Below are positions 41,835 through 54,498 of a stretch of 64,000 bases of DNA, piece after piece. Within the stretch, counting starts at the first letter, position 1. Every line of letters begins with the position of its first letter. A program made the translations under genes and the position numbers. Source of the DNA: a gamma proteobacterium HTCC2207 (GTDB lineage: Bacteria > Pseudomonadota > Gammaproteobacteria > Pseudomonadales > Porticoccaceae); NCBI GenBank assembly GCA_905182855.1, contig CAJJDA010000004.1, positions 1 through 64,000 of the forward strand, given 5' to 3'. A model generated the notes under the pieces. The model searched no databases and was not told the origin of the DNA. It saw only the letters and a program-made list of their open reading frames with translations.

Positions 41835-43989
41835 ATGAGCAGTGCACCCAAACTAAAAACCGTTAATGCCGTGAAGAAAAAACCACAAATTCAAATGCAA
41901 CATGCGTCCCTCGATATCTGGGATAAGAAGTATCGTCTCAAGGATAAAGATCAGCGTCCTGTGGATGCCGATATTGATGCAACCTATCAACGGGTCGCCA
42001 AGGCATTATCCGATGTAGAAGATGAAGACAAGCGCGAAGAATGGTCTGAGCGTTTTGTATGGGCACTCAAGCAGGGCGCTATTCCAGCTGGGCGTATTAT
42101 TTCCAATGCTGGAGCTCAAGCCTACAAGCCCGCTACCTCTACAATCAATTGCACCGTTTCAGGCATTGTGCCTGATTCCATGCAAGGGATTCTTGAGCGC
42201 AACCTGGAAGCGGGCCTGACGCTGAAAGCAGGCTGCGGTATTGGCTATGAATTCTCCACATTGCGTCCCAAGGGAGCCTATGTTTCTGGGGCTGGCGCCT
42301 ATACCTCTGGCCCGCTATCTTTTATGGATATCTATGACAAGATGTGTTTTACCGTCTCGTCCGCTGGCGGCCGTCGTGGTGCCCAGATGGCAACCTTTGA
42401 TGTCAGCCACCCAGATGTTTTTGATTTTGTTCGCGCCAAACGTGAAGACGGACGTCTGCGTCAGTTCAACCTTTCACTCCTGATTACGGAAGAGTTCATT
42501 GAAGCGGTTCGCAACGATGGCACCTGGGATCTGACCTTCCCTATCAGTGCCAAGGAAATCGAAGGTGGATTGGACCTCAAGGGTGACAACGTAGTTTGGA
42601 AGCCATTTCCAACCAAAGAGAACTACATTAGCAATGATGAGGGCCTTGTCGCCTGTCGCATCTACGAGACAATCCGTGCACAGAAACTGTGGAATGCCAT
42701 CATGTCGTCCACTTACGACTATGCGGAGCCAGGTTTTATTCTGATCGACCAAGTAAACAAAAATAACAACAACTGGTTCTGCGAAGATATTCGTGCAACC
42801 AACCCCTGTGGTGAGCAGCCGCTACCTCCCTATGGTAGCTGTTTGTTGGGCTCAGTAAACCTGACTAAGTTTGTCCGCAACCCGTTCACCCCAGACGCCT
42901 TCTTTGACTGGGAAGAGTACGCCGAGGTGGTTGCCGTATTCACTCGTATGCTCGACAACGTGGTAGCAATAAACGGTCTGCCACTTGAAGGCCAGCGCAA
43001 AGAAATAGAATACAAACGCCGTCATGGCATGGGGTTTCTAGGGCTAGGATCAGCCATTACTATGCTGTGTATGAAGTATGGTGATGAACAATTCACTAGA
43101 GTTCACGGATCGTATCGCCCGTGACATGGCTGTAGCTGGCCTGAAAGCTGGTCTGGAACTAGCGCGCGAGAAGGGCCCTGCGCCCATTATGAATGATGAA
43201 TTCACCGTCACGGCGGCCATGCTGTTTAAGCAGCCGGACATGGTGAGAGATGGCATTAAGGTGGGTGATAAGTTAAAGGGAAAGGTCCTGATAGCGAAGT
43301 ATAGCCGCTATATGCAGACCGTAGCTCAGGCAGCACCTGAACTCGTTGAGGCATTGATCGAGGAAGGTTGTCGCTTTAGCCACCATTCATCGATAGCGCC
43401 GACAGGTACTATCTCGCTATCACTAGCAAACAACGTCAGTAATGGTATTGAGCCCAGTTTTGCTCATCACTATTCGCGCAATGTCATCCGTGAGGGCAAG
43501 AAGTCAAAAGAAAAGGTAGATGTTTTCTCTTATGAGTTACTGGCCTATCGTACATTGATTAACGAAAAAGCCATGCCCTATGGCACGACAGAAGAAGATA
43601 CGCTACCCGATTACTTTATGAGTTCTGAAAATATTATGCCGCGAGCTCATGTGGATATTCAGGCGGCTGCTCAAAAGTGGGTTGATTCTTCAATCTCAAA
43701 GACAATTAATGTACCTACAGATAGTGACTACGAAGAGTTTAAGGATATTTATCTGTATGCTGCTGAGAAGGGCCTTAAAGGTTGCACGACTTTCCGCTTT
43801 AATCCAGAGGCGTTCCAAGGCGTATTGGTTACTGAGCAAGACTTGGAGAAGACTACCTACAGCTTTACGCTAGAAGATGGCTCCACCGTTGAATTTAAAG
43901 GTAATGAAGAAGTTGAGTACGATGGCGAAACCCATACTGCTGCCAACCTTTTTGATGCATTAAAGGAAGGTTACTACGGTAAATTCTGA
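41835..43989 (+). CDS. nrdJa: Adenosylcobalamin-dependent (class II) ribonucleotide reductase catalytic part, frameshifted near 43092
   Basis: RIISNAGAQAYKPATSTINCTVSG, GCGIGYEFSTLRP, ATNPCGEQPLPPYGSCLLGSVNL; second frame SLEFTDRIARDMAVAGLKAG, APTGTISL. Confidence 0.93.
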
Positions 43990-44028
43990 TCCAATTAATA
44001 AAAGCCGTAGAACGCTAGGAGGACGAAC

Positions 44029-44709
44029 ATGAACAAGAAGATTTCACAAAAAATTGTTTCTTACAAAGTAAGTACAGAAGAACAGATGCAAGAAACTGCA
44101 GCCAAAGAAATAGAGTCTAATATCATTCAGATGCACGAGAAAGTCTCGCGTCCTGAGGAGTTGGCTGGTAGTACGTACAAGATCAAGACACCGATGTCTG
44201 ACCATGCGCTGTATCTGACTATTAATGACATTATTTTGAATCAGGGTACCAATCATGAATTGCGCCGCCCTTTCGAAGTGTTTATTAATTCCAAGAACAT
44301 GGATCATTTCCAGTGGATTGTGGCATTAACACGCGTTATCTCAGCGGTCTTCCGTAAAGGGGGAGACTGTACGTTTCTGGTCGAAGAGCTCAAGGCAGTG
44401 TTTGATCCACAGGGCGGGTATTTTAAGCCCGGTGGTCGATTTATGCCCTCGTTAGTGGCTGAAATTGGATGGGCTATAGAAGATCATTTACAGAAAATCG
44501 GCATGATGACCAAAGCAGAGATCCCTGCGCATCAGCAAAAAATTATGGATGAAAAGCGCGCAGATTTTGAAAATGCTGCCGCCCCCGTAGCTGAGGCCAG
44601 TGATTTCCCACCAACTGCCGAACTGTGCAAAAAATGCAGCGTGAAAGCGACCATACTAATGGATGGCTGCATGACCTGTCTAAACTGCGGCGAGTCTAAA
44701 TGCGGTTAA
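44029..44709 (+). CDS. nrdJb: Class II ribonucleotide reductase C-terminal/NrdJb-like protein
   Basis: Directly downstream of nrdJa; LYLTINDIILNQGTNHELRRPFEVFINSKNMDHFQW; C-terminal CKKCSVKATILMDGCMTCLNCGESKCG. Confidence 0.88.
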   Translation: MNKKISQKIVSYKVSTEEQMQETAAKEIESNIIQMHEKVSRPEELAGSTYKIKTPMSDHALYLTINDIILNQGTNHELRRPFEVFINSKNMDHFQWIVALTRVISAVFRKGGDCTFLVEELKAVFDPQGGYFKPGGRFMPSLVAEIGWAIEDHLQKIGMMTKAEIPAHQQKIMDEKRADFENAAAPVAEASDFPPTAELCKKCSVKATILMDGCMTCLNCGESKCG

Positions 44710-44730
44710 TGGCACAATGAAAGTCGCGAG

Positions 44731-44766
44731 CAGTAAAAAAGCGACCCTAGGGTCGCTTTTTTACTG
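44731..44766. terminator. Bidirectional intrinsic terminator, perfect 36-nt palindrome
   Basis: CAGTAAAAAAGCGACCCT/AGGGTCGCTTTTTTACTG between convergent nrdJb and carbonic anhydrase. Confidence 0.92.
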
Positions 44767-44808
44767 CCTGAATATTCTAAGCACAGGTAGCGCAACCAGA
44801 ATCTCGCG

Positions 44809-45399
44809 CTAATCTTCCACTGCCGAAAGCCTACCGGATTTGACATCAAAAATGAATCCATGAATCTTAATATGGTTGGGCACCAATTCATGGTTGCGAA
44901 TTAGATTCATATCATTCAAAACACTCTCACGCAGATCAGTGAACGTATGCCATTCTATATTTTTGCCCAGCGACGAGCCCGGCTTGGTATTCTCACTCTG
45001 TTGGCGTTCAGGATTTACCCAGCATTCACCGTTGTGAACCGCGGTCTCCAAATCATGCTCAAGCAAATCACCAATCGCCTCATCGGTTACCAATGTCATA
45101 CCGCAGTTAGTATGGTGAATAACAAACCATTCTAACGTACCTAAAAATTTATGCGAGATAACCAAAGACCGAATTGCATCGTCGGTGGCACGGCCTCCAG
45201 CATTGCGAATAATATGCGCCTCACCGTCGTTTAGGCCGGCAAATTTATAGGGATCCATGCGCGCATCCATACAGGTGAGGATGGCAAAATGCTTAGTAGG
45301 GGCCGGCTTTAGCTCAGCCTGATCAAAAGTCTTTGAATAATATTGATTCGCGTCCATCAAGGCCGCTAAGTTTACACTGGGAGGGCTTTTATCTGTCAT
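44809..45399 (-). CDS. Beta-type carbonic anhydrase
   Basis: LTCMDARMDPYKFAGLNDGEAHIIRNAGGRATDDAIRSLVIS; HHTNCGM. Confidence 0.93.
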   Translation of the reverse strand: MTDKSPPSVNLAALMDANQYYSKTFDQAELKPAPTKHFAILTCMDARMDPYKFAGLNDGEAHIIRNAGGRATDDAIRSLVISHKFLGTLEWFVIHHTNCGMTLVTDEAIGDLLEHDLETAVHNGECWVNPERQQSENTKPGSSLGKNIEWHTFTDLRESVLNDMNLIRNHELVPNHIKIHGFIFDVKSGRLSAVED

Positions 45400-45443
45400 G
45401 GTTTAGTCACTTTTTTCTATGCAGTTATCGCGGAATTATAAGC

Positions 45444-46421
45444 TTACTCGCTCCCTTTGTAATGCTCTATCAGTCTCTGGGCGGCCACTGTGGCGGGCAA
45501 TTCACCCTTTAAAACAGCCGACTCCAATGTCGGTACAAGCGACTTAACAGCACTGTGGTTTTTTAACCCTACAATCAATAGCTCGGCCGTTTCAGCCCAC
45601 ATCCATGCCCGGGCCTGTTGAGCGCGCAAAACAGCCAACTCACCAGATTCGGTTAAAGCCCCACGAAAAGCTTTAACTATCGTCCATACCTCATCCATAC
45701 CTTTATTATTTAATGCCGAACAGGATTCTACCTGCGGAGTCCAGCTCGGCGTTCGCGCCTGCATAAAATGTAGCGCGCCGCGATAATCAGCCACCGTTTG
45801 GCTTGCTAGCCTTGCCTGATCGCCATCAGCTTTATTGACTAAAACTAGATCGGCCAGTTCCATAATGCCGCGTTTAATACCCTGCAGATCGTCACCACCG
45901 CCCGGTGACAAAAGCAGTAAAAACATATCAGTCATATCTGACACTGCGGTTTCAGACTGGCCCACACCCACGGTTTCGACAATGATGACATCATATCCGG
46001 CCGCCTCGCAAAGCAAAAGAGACTCTCGAGTACGACGTGTAACACCACCTAAGGTCCTGCCAGCAGGTGAGGGACGTACGAAGGCTTTAGGATTAACTGA
46101 GAGGGTTTCCATCCGCGTTTTATCGCCGAGAATCGACCCACCACTCACCGCAGAGGTTGGATCGACCGCTAGCACCGCGACCTGATGACCCCAATCCGTT
46201 AGGGCGTTACCCAGGGACTCGATAAACGTCGACTTACCCACCCCGGGGGCGCCGGAGACACCCAGCCTGATGGAATTGCCGGTATGAGGCATTATCTGCT
46301 CTAACAGCATCGCAGCTTGCTCGCCATGATCGGCACGGGTCGATTCAACCAAGGTAATAGCCTTAGCCAATGCCCTGCGGTCTCCGTCAAGAAGCCGTTC
46401 TGCTAATGCCCTATCCATCAT
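45444..46421 (-). CDS. meaB: Methylmalonyl-CoA mutase-associated GTPase MeaB
   Basis: GVSGAPGVGKSTFIE, LAVDPTSAVSGGSILGDKTRM, VETVGVGQSE, NKADGD. Confidence 0.95.
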   Translation of the reverse strand: MMDRALAERLLDGDRRALAKAITLVESTRADHGEQAAMLLEQIMPHTGNSIRLGVSGAPGVGKSTFIESLGNALTDWGHQVAVLAVDPTSAVSGGSILGDKTRMETLSVNPKAFVRPSPAGRTLGGVTRRTRESLLLCEAAGYDVIIVETVGVGQSETAVSDMTDMFLLLLSPGGGDDLQGIKRGIMELADLVLVNKADGDQARLASQTVADYRGALHFMQARTPSWTPQVESCSALNNKGMDEVWTIVKAFRGALTESGELAVLRAQQARAWMWAETAELLIVGLKNHSAVKSLVPTLESAVLKGELPATVAAQRLIEHYKGSE

Positions 46422-46446
46422 TTATGCAAATCCTTATGGGAACTCT

Positions 46447-48429
46447 TTACTCGAATTCTAAGATGGTCTGATCCACCATCAAACTGTCGCCCGTCTCAGC
46501 AGAGATTTTCGCCACAATACCATCCTGAGTAGCCCTAAGACTATTCTCCATTTTCATGGCCTCAACCACGGCCAGCTCTTCTCCGGCTTTAACCTGATCA
46601 CCCACTTTAACAGCCAATTTTACCAGCAGCCCAGGCATTGGCGACAGTAAGAATCTGGATAGGTCTGCCGGGATCTTTTCTAACATCAGCTGGTTAAGTT
46701 TAGCCGCTTTCGGCGACAGCACCAGCGCATTTATTTCGGCACCGCGATAAAATAACTTATATTCAGAGCCATTACGAGCCACCTGTACGCAGACTGATCG
46801 ACCGTTAATACTAGCCTGAAACAACGGTTCGCCAAGAGCCCAGTCAGTGGCCACTTCATAGTCTTTGTCACCAATAGACACTAGGAATCCCTGCTCGCTC
46901 AATACCGTCGTGACCGAGGTCTCAGTATCCGAGGCAATAACGACCCAGTCGCATGGCACATCATATTGTTGACCACCTGTCTGTCCAGAGATCAGGGCTG
47001 AACGTTCCCGATATTCTTGATGCACTGATGCGGCAACAACTACTGCCACCGCGGGATCATTCTGCGGCACCAGATCGGCATTAAAGCCATCTGGAAATTC
47101 TTCAGCAATAAAATTAGTGGTAAGTTCACCGGCTACGAAACGTGGATGCACCATTAGCGCATTTAAGAAGCTAATATTATGATTTACGCCGCGTATATAA
47201 TAGGCGTCCAAGGCATCAACCATACGATCAATCGCCTGTGTACGGTTATCGCCATAGGTGATTAATTTTGAGATCATCGGGTCATAGTGCATAGAAACCT
47301 CACCCCCCTCATAGACACCACTGTCAACACGCACCCCTTCACCCTCCGGTTCACGATAACCTGATAGTCGACCAATTGACGGCATAAAATTGCGGAAGGG
47401 ATCTTCAGCATAGACTCGAGATTCCATCGCCCAACCGGTCAGCTTAACCTGATCCTGGGTGATCGAAAGCTTCTCACCGGCAGCAACTTTGATCATCATC
47501 TCGACGAGATCCTGGCCTGTTACCAGTTCTGTCACTGGATGCTCAACCTGCAGTCTGGTGTTCATCTCAAGAAAATAAAAGTTCATGTTAGCGTCGGCAA
47601 TAAACTCCACCGTGCCGGCAGATTGATAATCGACAGCTCTGGCTAGAGCACAGCTCTGCTCGCCCATTTTCTGACGCGTGGCTTCATCCAAAAAGGGTGA
47701 CGGCGCCTCTTCAATGACTTTCTGGTGACGACGCTGAATAGAGCACTCTCGTTCACCCAGATAAATGACATTACCATGAGCATCCGCCATTACCTGAATT
47801 TCAATATGACGCGGCTGCTGAATATATTTTTCAATAAATATTCTAGTATCGCCGAAGCTGGAGCGCGCCTCATTAGTAGCACGTTCAAATCCATCTCGGC
47901 ACTCTTCCTCATTCCAGGCCACACGCATACCTTTACCGCCTCCTCCAGCGGAAGCTTTAAGCATTACCGGGTAACCAATCTCAGCGCAGATTTCCACGGC
48001 ATGGGCTGCATCGCGAACCACATCCGTGTAACCTGGGATGCAGTTCACACCCGCTTTACCTGCGATCAGTTTCGAGGTGATTTTATCTCCCATCGACTCA
48101 ATGGCCTTTTTACCTGGGCCGATAAAGGTAATCCCGGCAGCGTCTAATGCATCGTGAAACTTGCTGTTCTCCGAGAGGAATCCATAACCTGGATGCACGG
48201 CATCCGCCCCAGTATCTCGGCAGGCTTGGATGATTTTATCAATAACCAGATAACTTTCCGATGATGCTGCCGGGCCTATATTGACGGCCTCATCTGCCAT
48301 CATTACATGCATTGCGTCGGCATCAGCATCGGAATAAACCGCCACAGTGGCGATACCCATTTTCTTAGCGGTAGCAAAAACACGACAGGCGATCTCGCCT
48401 CGATTGGCTACTAGAATCTTTTTTAACAT
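46447..48429 (-). CDS. pccA: Acetyl/propionyl-CoA carboxylase alpha subunit (biotin carboxylase plus BCCP)
   Basis: KILVANRGEIACRV, ASAGGGGKGMRV, EMNTRLQVEHPVTE; C-terminal VEAMKMEN. Confidence 0.95.
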   Translation of the reverse strand: MLKKILVANRGEIACRVFATAKKMGIATVAVYSDADADAMHVMMADEAVNIGPAASSESYLVIDKIIQACRDTGADAVHPGYGFLSENSKFHDALDAAGITFIGPGKKAIESMGDKITSKLIAGKAGVNCIPGYTDVVRDAAHAVEICAEIGYPVMLKASAGGGGKGMRVAWNEEECRDGFERATNEARSSFGDTRIFIEKYIQQPRHIEIQVMADAHGNVIYLGERECSIQRRHQKVIEEAPSPFLDEATRQKMGEQSCALARAVDYQSAGTVEFIADANMNFYFLEMNTRLQVEHPVTELVTGQDLVEMMIKVAAGEKLSITQDQVKLTGWAMESRVYAEDPFRNFMPSIGRLSGYREPEGEGVRVDSGVYEGGEVSMHYDPMISKLITYGDNRTQAIDRMVDALDAYYIRGVNHNISFLNALMVHPRFVAGELTTNFIAEEFPDGFNADLVPQNDPAVAVVVAASVHQEYRERSALISGQTGGQQYDVPCDWVVIASDTETSVTTVLSEQGFLVSIGDKDYEVATDWALGEPLFQASINGRSVCVQVARNGSEYKLFYRGAEINALVLSPKAAKLNQLMLEKIPADLSRFLLSPMPGLLVKLAVKVGDQVKAGEELAVVEAMKMENSLRATQDGIVAKISAETGDSLMVDQTILEFE

Positions 48430-48477
48430 AATCTTTTCTTCTCTTTATAACGAGCTAAAATCGAGCATAGAGTGGTC

Positions 48478-50010
48478 TTAAAGCGGGATGTTGCCATGTT
48501 TGCGCCAAGGGTTTTCAATACTTTTATTCTTCAGCATAGCCAGCGAGCGCGCCACACGTTTGCGCGTAGTGTGGGGCATAATCACATCGTCAATGTACCC
48601 GCGCTCGGCTGCGCTAAATGGGTTGGCAAACTTCTGACGATATTCCTCAGTGCGTGCGTTTATTTTTTCTTCATCGCCAATGTCCTTGCGGAAGATAATT
48701 TCTACTGCCCCCTTGGGACCCATGACTGCAATCTCAGCCGTTGGCCAAGCCAGGTTGACGTCACCGCGCAGATGCTTGGACGCCATAACATCATAGGCAC
48801 CACCATAGGCTTTGCGCGTAATCAACGTGACCTTCGGCACGGTACATTCGGCATAGGCGTATAGCAGCTTGGCGCCATGCTTAATAATGCCGCCGTATTC
48901 CTGACTCGTCCCGGGCATAAATCCGGGCACATCCACCAGCGTCAGTACCGGAATATTAAAGGCGTCACAGAAACGGATGAATCGCGCTGCTTTGCGTGAG
49001 GCATCAATATCTAAGCAACCTGCCATAACCATTGGTTGGTTTGCCACCACGCCAACTGTTGAGCCTTCGATACGGATAAAGCCAGTAATAATATTTTTCG
49101 CATAGCTGACTTGGAGTTCGAAAAATTCGCCCTCATCAGCGACTTTGAGAATCAGCTCTTTCATATCATAGGGCTTGTTCGGATCACTAGGAACCAAGGT
49201 GTCTAATGACATCTCGATGCGATCGGCCTCATCTTCCGTTGGCCACACTGGCGGCTTCTCACGGTTATTAGCCGGCAGATAATTCATAAAGCGACGGAGC
49301 TTATGTAGGGCATCAACATCATTATCAAAGGCCAAGTCAGCCACGCCAGATTTTGTTGAGTGGGTCATAGCGCCACCTAGCTCTTCCGCCGTGACGGTTT
49401 CGTGGGTGACGGTTTTAACCACATCCGGCCCAGTGACAAACATATAACTACTGTCTTGAACCATAAAGATAAAATCGGTGATCGCGGGGGAATAGACCGC
49501 GCCCCCAGCACAGGGCCCCATAACCATGGAAATCTGTGGAATCACGCCAGAGGCCATGACGTTGCGCTGGAAGACCTCAGCGTACCCACCGAGTGAGGCA
49601 ACACCCTCTTGAATACGTGCGCCTCCAGAATCATTTAAACCAATCACAGGTGCCCCGACTTTCATCGCCTGGTCCATAAGCTTACAGATTTTTTCGGCAT
49701 GGGCTTCTGAAAGAGCACCACCAAATACCGTAAAGTCCTGACTGAACACAAACACCAAACGACCGTTAATCGTGCCATAACCAATCACTACACCATCGCC
49801 GGGAATATGCTGCTGGTCCATATCAAAATCGGTGCAGCGGTGCTCGACCAACATATCCCATTCTTCAAAGCTATCTTCGTCCAGCAATAGATCGAGGCGC
49901 TCGCGAGCGGTCAGTTTGCCCTTCGAATGTTGGGCATCAATACGTTTTTGTCCACCACCCAATCGGGCGAGGCTACGTTTTTCTTCAAGTTGGGCCAGTA
50001 TCTCTTTCAT
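48478..50010 (-). CDS. pccB: Acyl-CoA carboxylase beta subunit (propionyl-CoA type)
   Basis: [62 protein letters not shown]. Confidence 0.95.
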   Translation of the reverse strand: MKEILAQLEEKRSLARLGGGQKRIDAQHSKGKLTARERLDLLLDEDSFEEWDMLVEHRCTDFDMDQQHIPGDGVVIGYGTINGRLVFVFSQDFTVFGGALSEAHAEKICKLMDQAMKVGAPVIGLNDSGGARIQEGVASLGGYAEVFQRNVMASGVIPQISMVMGPCAGGAVYSPAITDFIFMVQDSSYMFVTGPDVVKTVTHETVTAEELGGAMTHSTKSGVADLAFDNDVDALHKLRRFMNYLPANNREKPPVWPTEDEADRIEMSLDTLVPSDPNKPYDMKELILKVADEGEFFELQVSYAKNIITGFIRIEGSTVGVVANQPMVMAGCLDIDASRKAARFIRFCDAFNIPVLTLVDVPGFMPGTSQEYGGIIKHGAKLLYAYAECTVPKVTLITRKAYGGAYDVMASKHLRGDVNLAWPTAEIAVMGPKGAVEIIFRKDIGDEEKINARTEEYRQKFANPFSAAERGYIDDVIMPHTTRKRVARSLAMLKNKSIENPWRKHGNIPL

Positions 50011-50019
50011 GTTTTTTCC

Positions 50020-52197
50020 TTATGCACCCTGTTCTTTGTCATTTACCGCTTTGTTAATAATGGCTAGCACGTCTTCTGCCGCCTCGGGAATATTGGTGCC
50101 GGGGCCAAAGATCGCGGCAACACCATCCGCCCTAAGCTGTTCGTAATCTTTTGGCGGAATCACACCGCCGCAGATAGTAATAATGTCGTCAGCCCCTTGA
50201 GTCCGAAGGCTTTTGATTAACTGAGGCACGAGAGTTTTATGACCAGCGGCCTGTGAAGATACGCCGACCACATGAACATCATTTTCGATAGCTTGCTGAG
50301 CGGCTTCTTCTGGAGTCTGAAACATAGGCCCCACATCGACATCAAAACCTAGGTCGGCAAACGCCGTTGCAATAACTTTGGCCCCACGGTCATGGCCATC
50401 CTGGCCCATTTTTACCACCAGCATGCGCGGTCGACGACCATGGTCATCGGCAAAGGCTTCTACTTTTTTCTTAATATTCATAAACCCCTCATCCCCTTTG
50501 TAAGCGGAGCTGTATACACCGCTAATGGACCGCTGAGTAGCCTTATGGCGACCCCATTCAGTTTCCAGTGCATCAGAAATCTCACCCACGGTTGCTCGGG
50601 CACGTGCAGCATCCACCGCCAACGCCAATAAATTTCCCTCACCACTTTTCGCAGCTTGCGTCAACGCCTCTAAAGTTTGCTGACAGACATCGCTGTCACG
50701 AGAACTACGCACCTGAGCCAGTCGGGCTACCTGTGATTCGCGCACCGCACTGTTGTCGATATCGAGAACATCGACCTCAGGCTCAACTGCCATCTGGTAT
50801 TTGTTGACTCCAACGATCACCTCTTCGCCTCGATCAATACCTGCCTGTCGCAGTGCCGCTGCCTCTTCAATACGCAATTTAGGCATACCCGTTTCAACCG
50901 CCTTGGTCATACCACCCTGCTCTTCAACTTCATCAATAATCTCACGGGCGGCTTTGACCAGCTGATCGGTAAGCGATTCCACATAATAGGAACCAGCCAG
51001 AGGATCAACCACATTGGTAATGCCCGTCTCTTCCTGAATCACTAGCTGCGTATTACGGGCAATACGAGCCGAGAATTCGGTGGGAAGCGCCAGAGCTTCA
51101 TCAAAAGAATTGGTGTGCAATGACTGAGTGCCGCCTAGAACCGCAGACATAGCCTCGATCGTGGTACGCATTATATTGTTGTAGGGGTCTTTACTAGTCA
51201 GACTCACACCTGATGTCTGACAGTGGGTGCGCAGAACTAGTGAACGATCATCTTGTGGCGCAAACTTCTCTTCCATTAAGGTCGCCCAGAGAATACGAGC
51301 TGCACGTAGTTTGGCAATTTCCATAAAGAAGTTCATACCAATGGCAAAGAAGAACGACAGCCGCGGCGCAAACTTATCCACATCCATACCGTTGTTAATA
51401 GCCGTACGCACATATTCAATACCGTCAGCAATCGTGTACGCTAACTCCTGCACGTTGGTCGCGCCAGCTTCCTGCATATGGTAGCCGGAGATCGAAATAG
51501 AATTGAATTTGGGCATATGGTTGGCGGTGTAACCAATAATATCTGAGACGATGCGCATCGACGGTGCCGGCGGGTAAATATAGGTATTACGCACCATAAA
51601 CTCTTTCAAAATATCATTTTGCAATGTGCCCGCTAGCTGTTCCGGCGCAACGCCCTGCTCTTCCGCTGCAACAATATAGCTGGCCATCACGGGCAGCACT
51701 GCGCCGTTCATAGTCATAGATACAGACACCTTATCCAGCGGAATCTGATCAAATAGAATCTTCATATCCTCGACTGAATCAATCGCCACACCGGCCTTAC
51801 CCACATCGCCCACGACACGAGGATGATCCGAGTCATAACCGCGGTGAGTTGGCAGATCAAAGGCTACCGATAGCCCCTGCTGACCGGCTGCAAGGTTACT
51901 GCGATAAAAAGCGTTGGACGCTTCGGCAGTAGAGAAGCCCGCATACTGGCGAACAGTCCAGGGACGACCTGCATACATAGTAGCCTTAGGGCCGCGCTTA
52001 TAGGGCGCAAAACCCGGTAGGTTATCCATATGATCCAGGCCTACGGTATCTTCGGCGGTATAGATCGGTTTAACCTCGATACCCTCAGAGGTCTGCCACA
52101 GCAACTCATCAGGCGAGGCTCCTTTGCGCTCTTTGATGGCGAGTTTTTCCCAGTCATTAACAGTTTTACTGGCTATAGGTTTTTTAATATCGGTCAT
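50020..52197 (-). CDS. scpA: Methylmalonyl-CoA mutase
   Basis: [45 protein letters not shown]12 domain [27 protein letters not shown]. Confidence 0.97.
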   Translation of the reverse strand: MTDIKKPIASKTVNDWEKLAIKERKGASPDELLWQTSEGIEVKPIYTAEDTVGLDHMDNLPGFAPYKRGPKATMYAGRPWTVRQYAGFSTAEASNAFYRSNLAAGQQGLSVAFDLPTHRGYDSDHPRVVGDVGKAGVAIDSVEDMKILFDQIPLDKVSVSMTMNGAVLPVMASYIVAAEEQGVAPEQLAGTLQNDILKEFMVRNTYIYPPAPSMRIVSDIIGYTANHMPKFNSISISGYHMQEAGATNVQELAYTIADGIEYVRTAINNGMDVDKFAPRLSFFFAIGMNFFMEIAKLRAARILWATLMEEKFAPQDDRSLVLRTHCQTSGVSLTSKDPYNNIMRTTIEAMSAVLGGTQSLHTNSFDEALALPTEFSARIARNTQLVIQEETGITNVVDPLAGSYYVESLTDQLVKAAREIIDEVEEQGGMTKAVETGMPKLRIEEAAALRQAGIDRGEEVIVGVNKYQMAVEPEVDVLDIDNSAVRESQVARLAQVRSSRDSDVCQQTLEALTQAAKSGEGNLLALAVDAARARATVGEISDALETEWGRHKATQRSISGVYSSAYKGDEGFMNIKKKVEAFADDHGRRPRMLVVKMGQDGHDRGAKVIATAFADLGFDVDVGPMFQTPEEAAQQAIENDVHVVGVSSQAAGHKTLVPQLIKSLRTQGADDIITICGGVIPPKDYEQLRADGVAAIFGPGTNIPEAAEDVLAIINKAVNDKEQGA

Positions 52198-52384
52198 AGG
52201 ATTCTCGGCTAAGAACAGCGGCTTAAGTTCATTGTCATCACTATGCCGCACCGCGCGGTGTAATAGTAGGTCTATTTTTACCAGACAAACACACATTTAT
52301 TGCCAAATATTTTCCTTAAATACCCGCTAAATATGCTATAAATCGAACATTAACTCACAAATTATATCTTTTTAGAGGCGGTTA

Positions 52385-53428
52385 ATGGCGACCATCTGTA
52401 ACCACCACGTTATCTCCTGCATGCATGGACTCAGAGAACAGAATCTGCCACAACAGCAGGCGCTGGAACGGGCTGGCATCAATCCTTCGGTGATAGGCAA
52501 CCACAGCCAGCGAGTGCACACAGATCAGGTCGCACGGCTATTTAAGACAGTGCAGGAAACGCTCAACGATGAGTTTATGGGTTTCACTGAAAATCATTGC
52601 AAGGTAGGCCTATTTGCCACCATGGGCGAGCTAGTTAGTCATTGCGGCACTCTGGGCGAATTATTAGATAAAGCAGTCAATTTTTATAATTTGGTGAGCA
52701 ATGATATTCCTATGCGAATGAGTCGATCACGGGGCAATGCAGTCCTCAGCTTTACCATGAGCCGGCCCCAACTCGACCCAGAGCACTTCATGGCTGAGTT
52801 TTGGTTAGTAATTTGGCACCGCTTTCCCAGCTGGTATATCGGTGAGCCCATTCGCCTACAGGAAACCCACTTTACCTTTAGCTCCCCCCAGCACCAGGAC
52901 GAACTTCAGATCATGTTTCCAAGTCAATTACAGTTTAGCCGAACGGCTAACCGGCTGATTTTTGACGCCCAATATCTAGATAAACCTCTGGTCCGCTCAG
53001 CCCAGGAGTTAACGACCTATGTACAGAATGCGCCGGCAGATGTTATGACCATTCCCGGCTCAGGCAGCACCTTAGAAGCCAAGATAGAGCGAATGATTGC
53101 TCAGCGTGATCCAGACCGCTTAGTCTTTGCGCCCATTCACCAGCTAGCGGCAGAGCTTGGCATTAGCAGTCAAACACTGCATCGACGGCTCAAGGAAAGT
53201 GCCACCAGCTATCAAAAGATTAAGGATAACTTGAGGCGCGAAGTGGCGATTCAAAAATTGGTCAATGAGCGTTTAAGTGTCGATCAGGTAGCCGATCTTA
53301 TCGGATTTAGCGAGTCGCGGTCGTTTACACGGGCATTTAAACATTGGACTGGGTTAACGCCGAGCGAGTACTGCAAGCAAAATCAACCAATGACCTCCCC
53401 CGCTAAAACAAGTACATTAGTGCGCTAA
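52385..53428 (+). CDS. AraC family transcriptional regulator (arabinose-binding-like N-terminus)
   Basis: C-terminal HTH LAAELGISSQTLHRRLKESATSYQKIKDNLRREVAIQKL...QVADLIGFSESRSFTRAFKHWTGLTPSEY. Confidence 0.94.
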   Translation: MATICNHHVISCMHGLREQNLPQQQALERAGINPSVIGNHSQRVHTDQVARLFKTVQETLNDEFMGFTENHCKVGLFATMGELVSHCGTLGELLDKAVNFYNLVSNDIPMRMSRSRGNAVLSFTMSRPQLDPEHFMAEFWLVIWHRFPSWYIGEPIRLQETHFTFSSPQHQDELQIMFPSQLQFSRTANRLIFDAQYLDKPLVRSAQELTTYVQNAPADVMTIPGSGSTLEAKIERMIAQRDPDRLVFAPIHQLAAELGISSQTLHRRLKESATSYQKIKDNLRREVAIQKLVNERLSVDQVADLIGFSESRSFTRAFKHWTGLTPSEYCKQNQPMTSPAKTSTLVR

Positions 53429-53451
53429 ATTGACAACCCATAATAAAGCTC

Positions 53452-54498
53452 ATGCCCGCAGATAAAATTAGACTTACCCAATACAGCCACGGCGCCGGTT
53501 GCGGCTGCAAAATTGCACCCAGTGTACTTGAGAGGTTCCTCAAGACTGACTATGTGCCACCGAATGACCCTCGTCTACTGGTGGGAAATAATACCAAAGA
53601 CGATGCCGCAGTCTACGATCTGGGAGATGGTACTGGCGTTATCAGTACCACTGATTTCTTTATGCCTATTGTCGATGATCCCTTTGAGTTTGGCCGCGTT
53701 GCGGCCACCAATGCCATTAGCGATATCTATGCCATGGGCGGTACGCCAATGATGGCGATTGCTATTCTAGGCTGGCCAATCAACCAGTTAGCCGCCGAAG
53801 TTGCACAAAAAGTTATCGATGGTGGGCGTTATGCTTGCGGTGAGGCGGGCATCCATCTGGCCGGCGGTCATTCTATCGACTCACCGGAGCCGATCTTTGG
53901 GTTGGCGGTAACTGGCCGTGTGGCACTTACAAATATGAAACAGAACTCTACCGCCAAGGCAGGTGATCAGCTATTTTTAACCAAGCCGATTGGCGTGGGT
54001 ATTCTTACCACCGCCGAGAAGCAGGGAAAATTGCACCCTGAACATTCGCGCCTGGCTGTCGAGAGTATGATGAAGCTAAATACTATTGGTACCGAACTCG
54101 CTAAAATCGCTGGCGTTACCGCCATGACCGATGTTACTGGATTTGGCTTGCTGGGCCATTTGCTTGAAATCTGTCAGGGAAGTCAGCTAGCCGCTGCGGT
54201 TCATTTAGACCAGATTCCCCTACTTGATAACGCAGTTATTGATTATCTGGAGCAGGGCTGCGTCCCCGGCGGTAGTACTCGGAACTGGGAGAGTATCAGA
54301 CAACATATTAGCGGTACCGACCTACAGAGCCGAACGCTGCTTTGCGACCCGCAAACTAGCGGAGGGTTATTAGTAGCCGTTGATGGCGATAGTGCGAGAG
54401 CGGTCGCTGACCTGTTGAAAGCCTCTGGCTGTTATCACTTACCTATCGGTACCCTTGCGCATCAAACCGATGGACCGTCCATAGAGGTCATCTCGTGA
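53452..54498 (+). CDS. selD: Selenide, water dikinase (Cys form)
   Basis: [53 protein letters not shown]. Confidence 0.97.
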   Translation: MPADKIRLTQYSHGAGCGCKIAPSVLERFLKTDYVPPNDPRLLVGNNTKDDAAVYDLGDGTGVISTTDFFMPIVDDPFEFGRVAATNAISDIYAMGGTPMMAIAILGWPINQLAAEVAQKVIDGGRYACGEAGIHLAGGHSIDSPEPIFGLAVTGRVALTNMKQNSTAKAGDQLFLTKPIGVGILTTAEKQGKLHPEHSRLAVESMMKLNTIGTELAKIAGVTAMTDVTGFGLLGHLLEICQGSQLAAAVHLDQIPLLDNAVIDYLEQGCVPGGSTRNWESIRQHISGTDLQSRTLLCDPQTSGGLLVAVDGDSARAVADLLKASGCYHLPIGTLAHQTDGPSIEVIS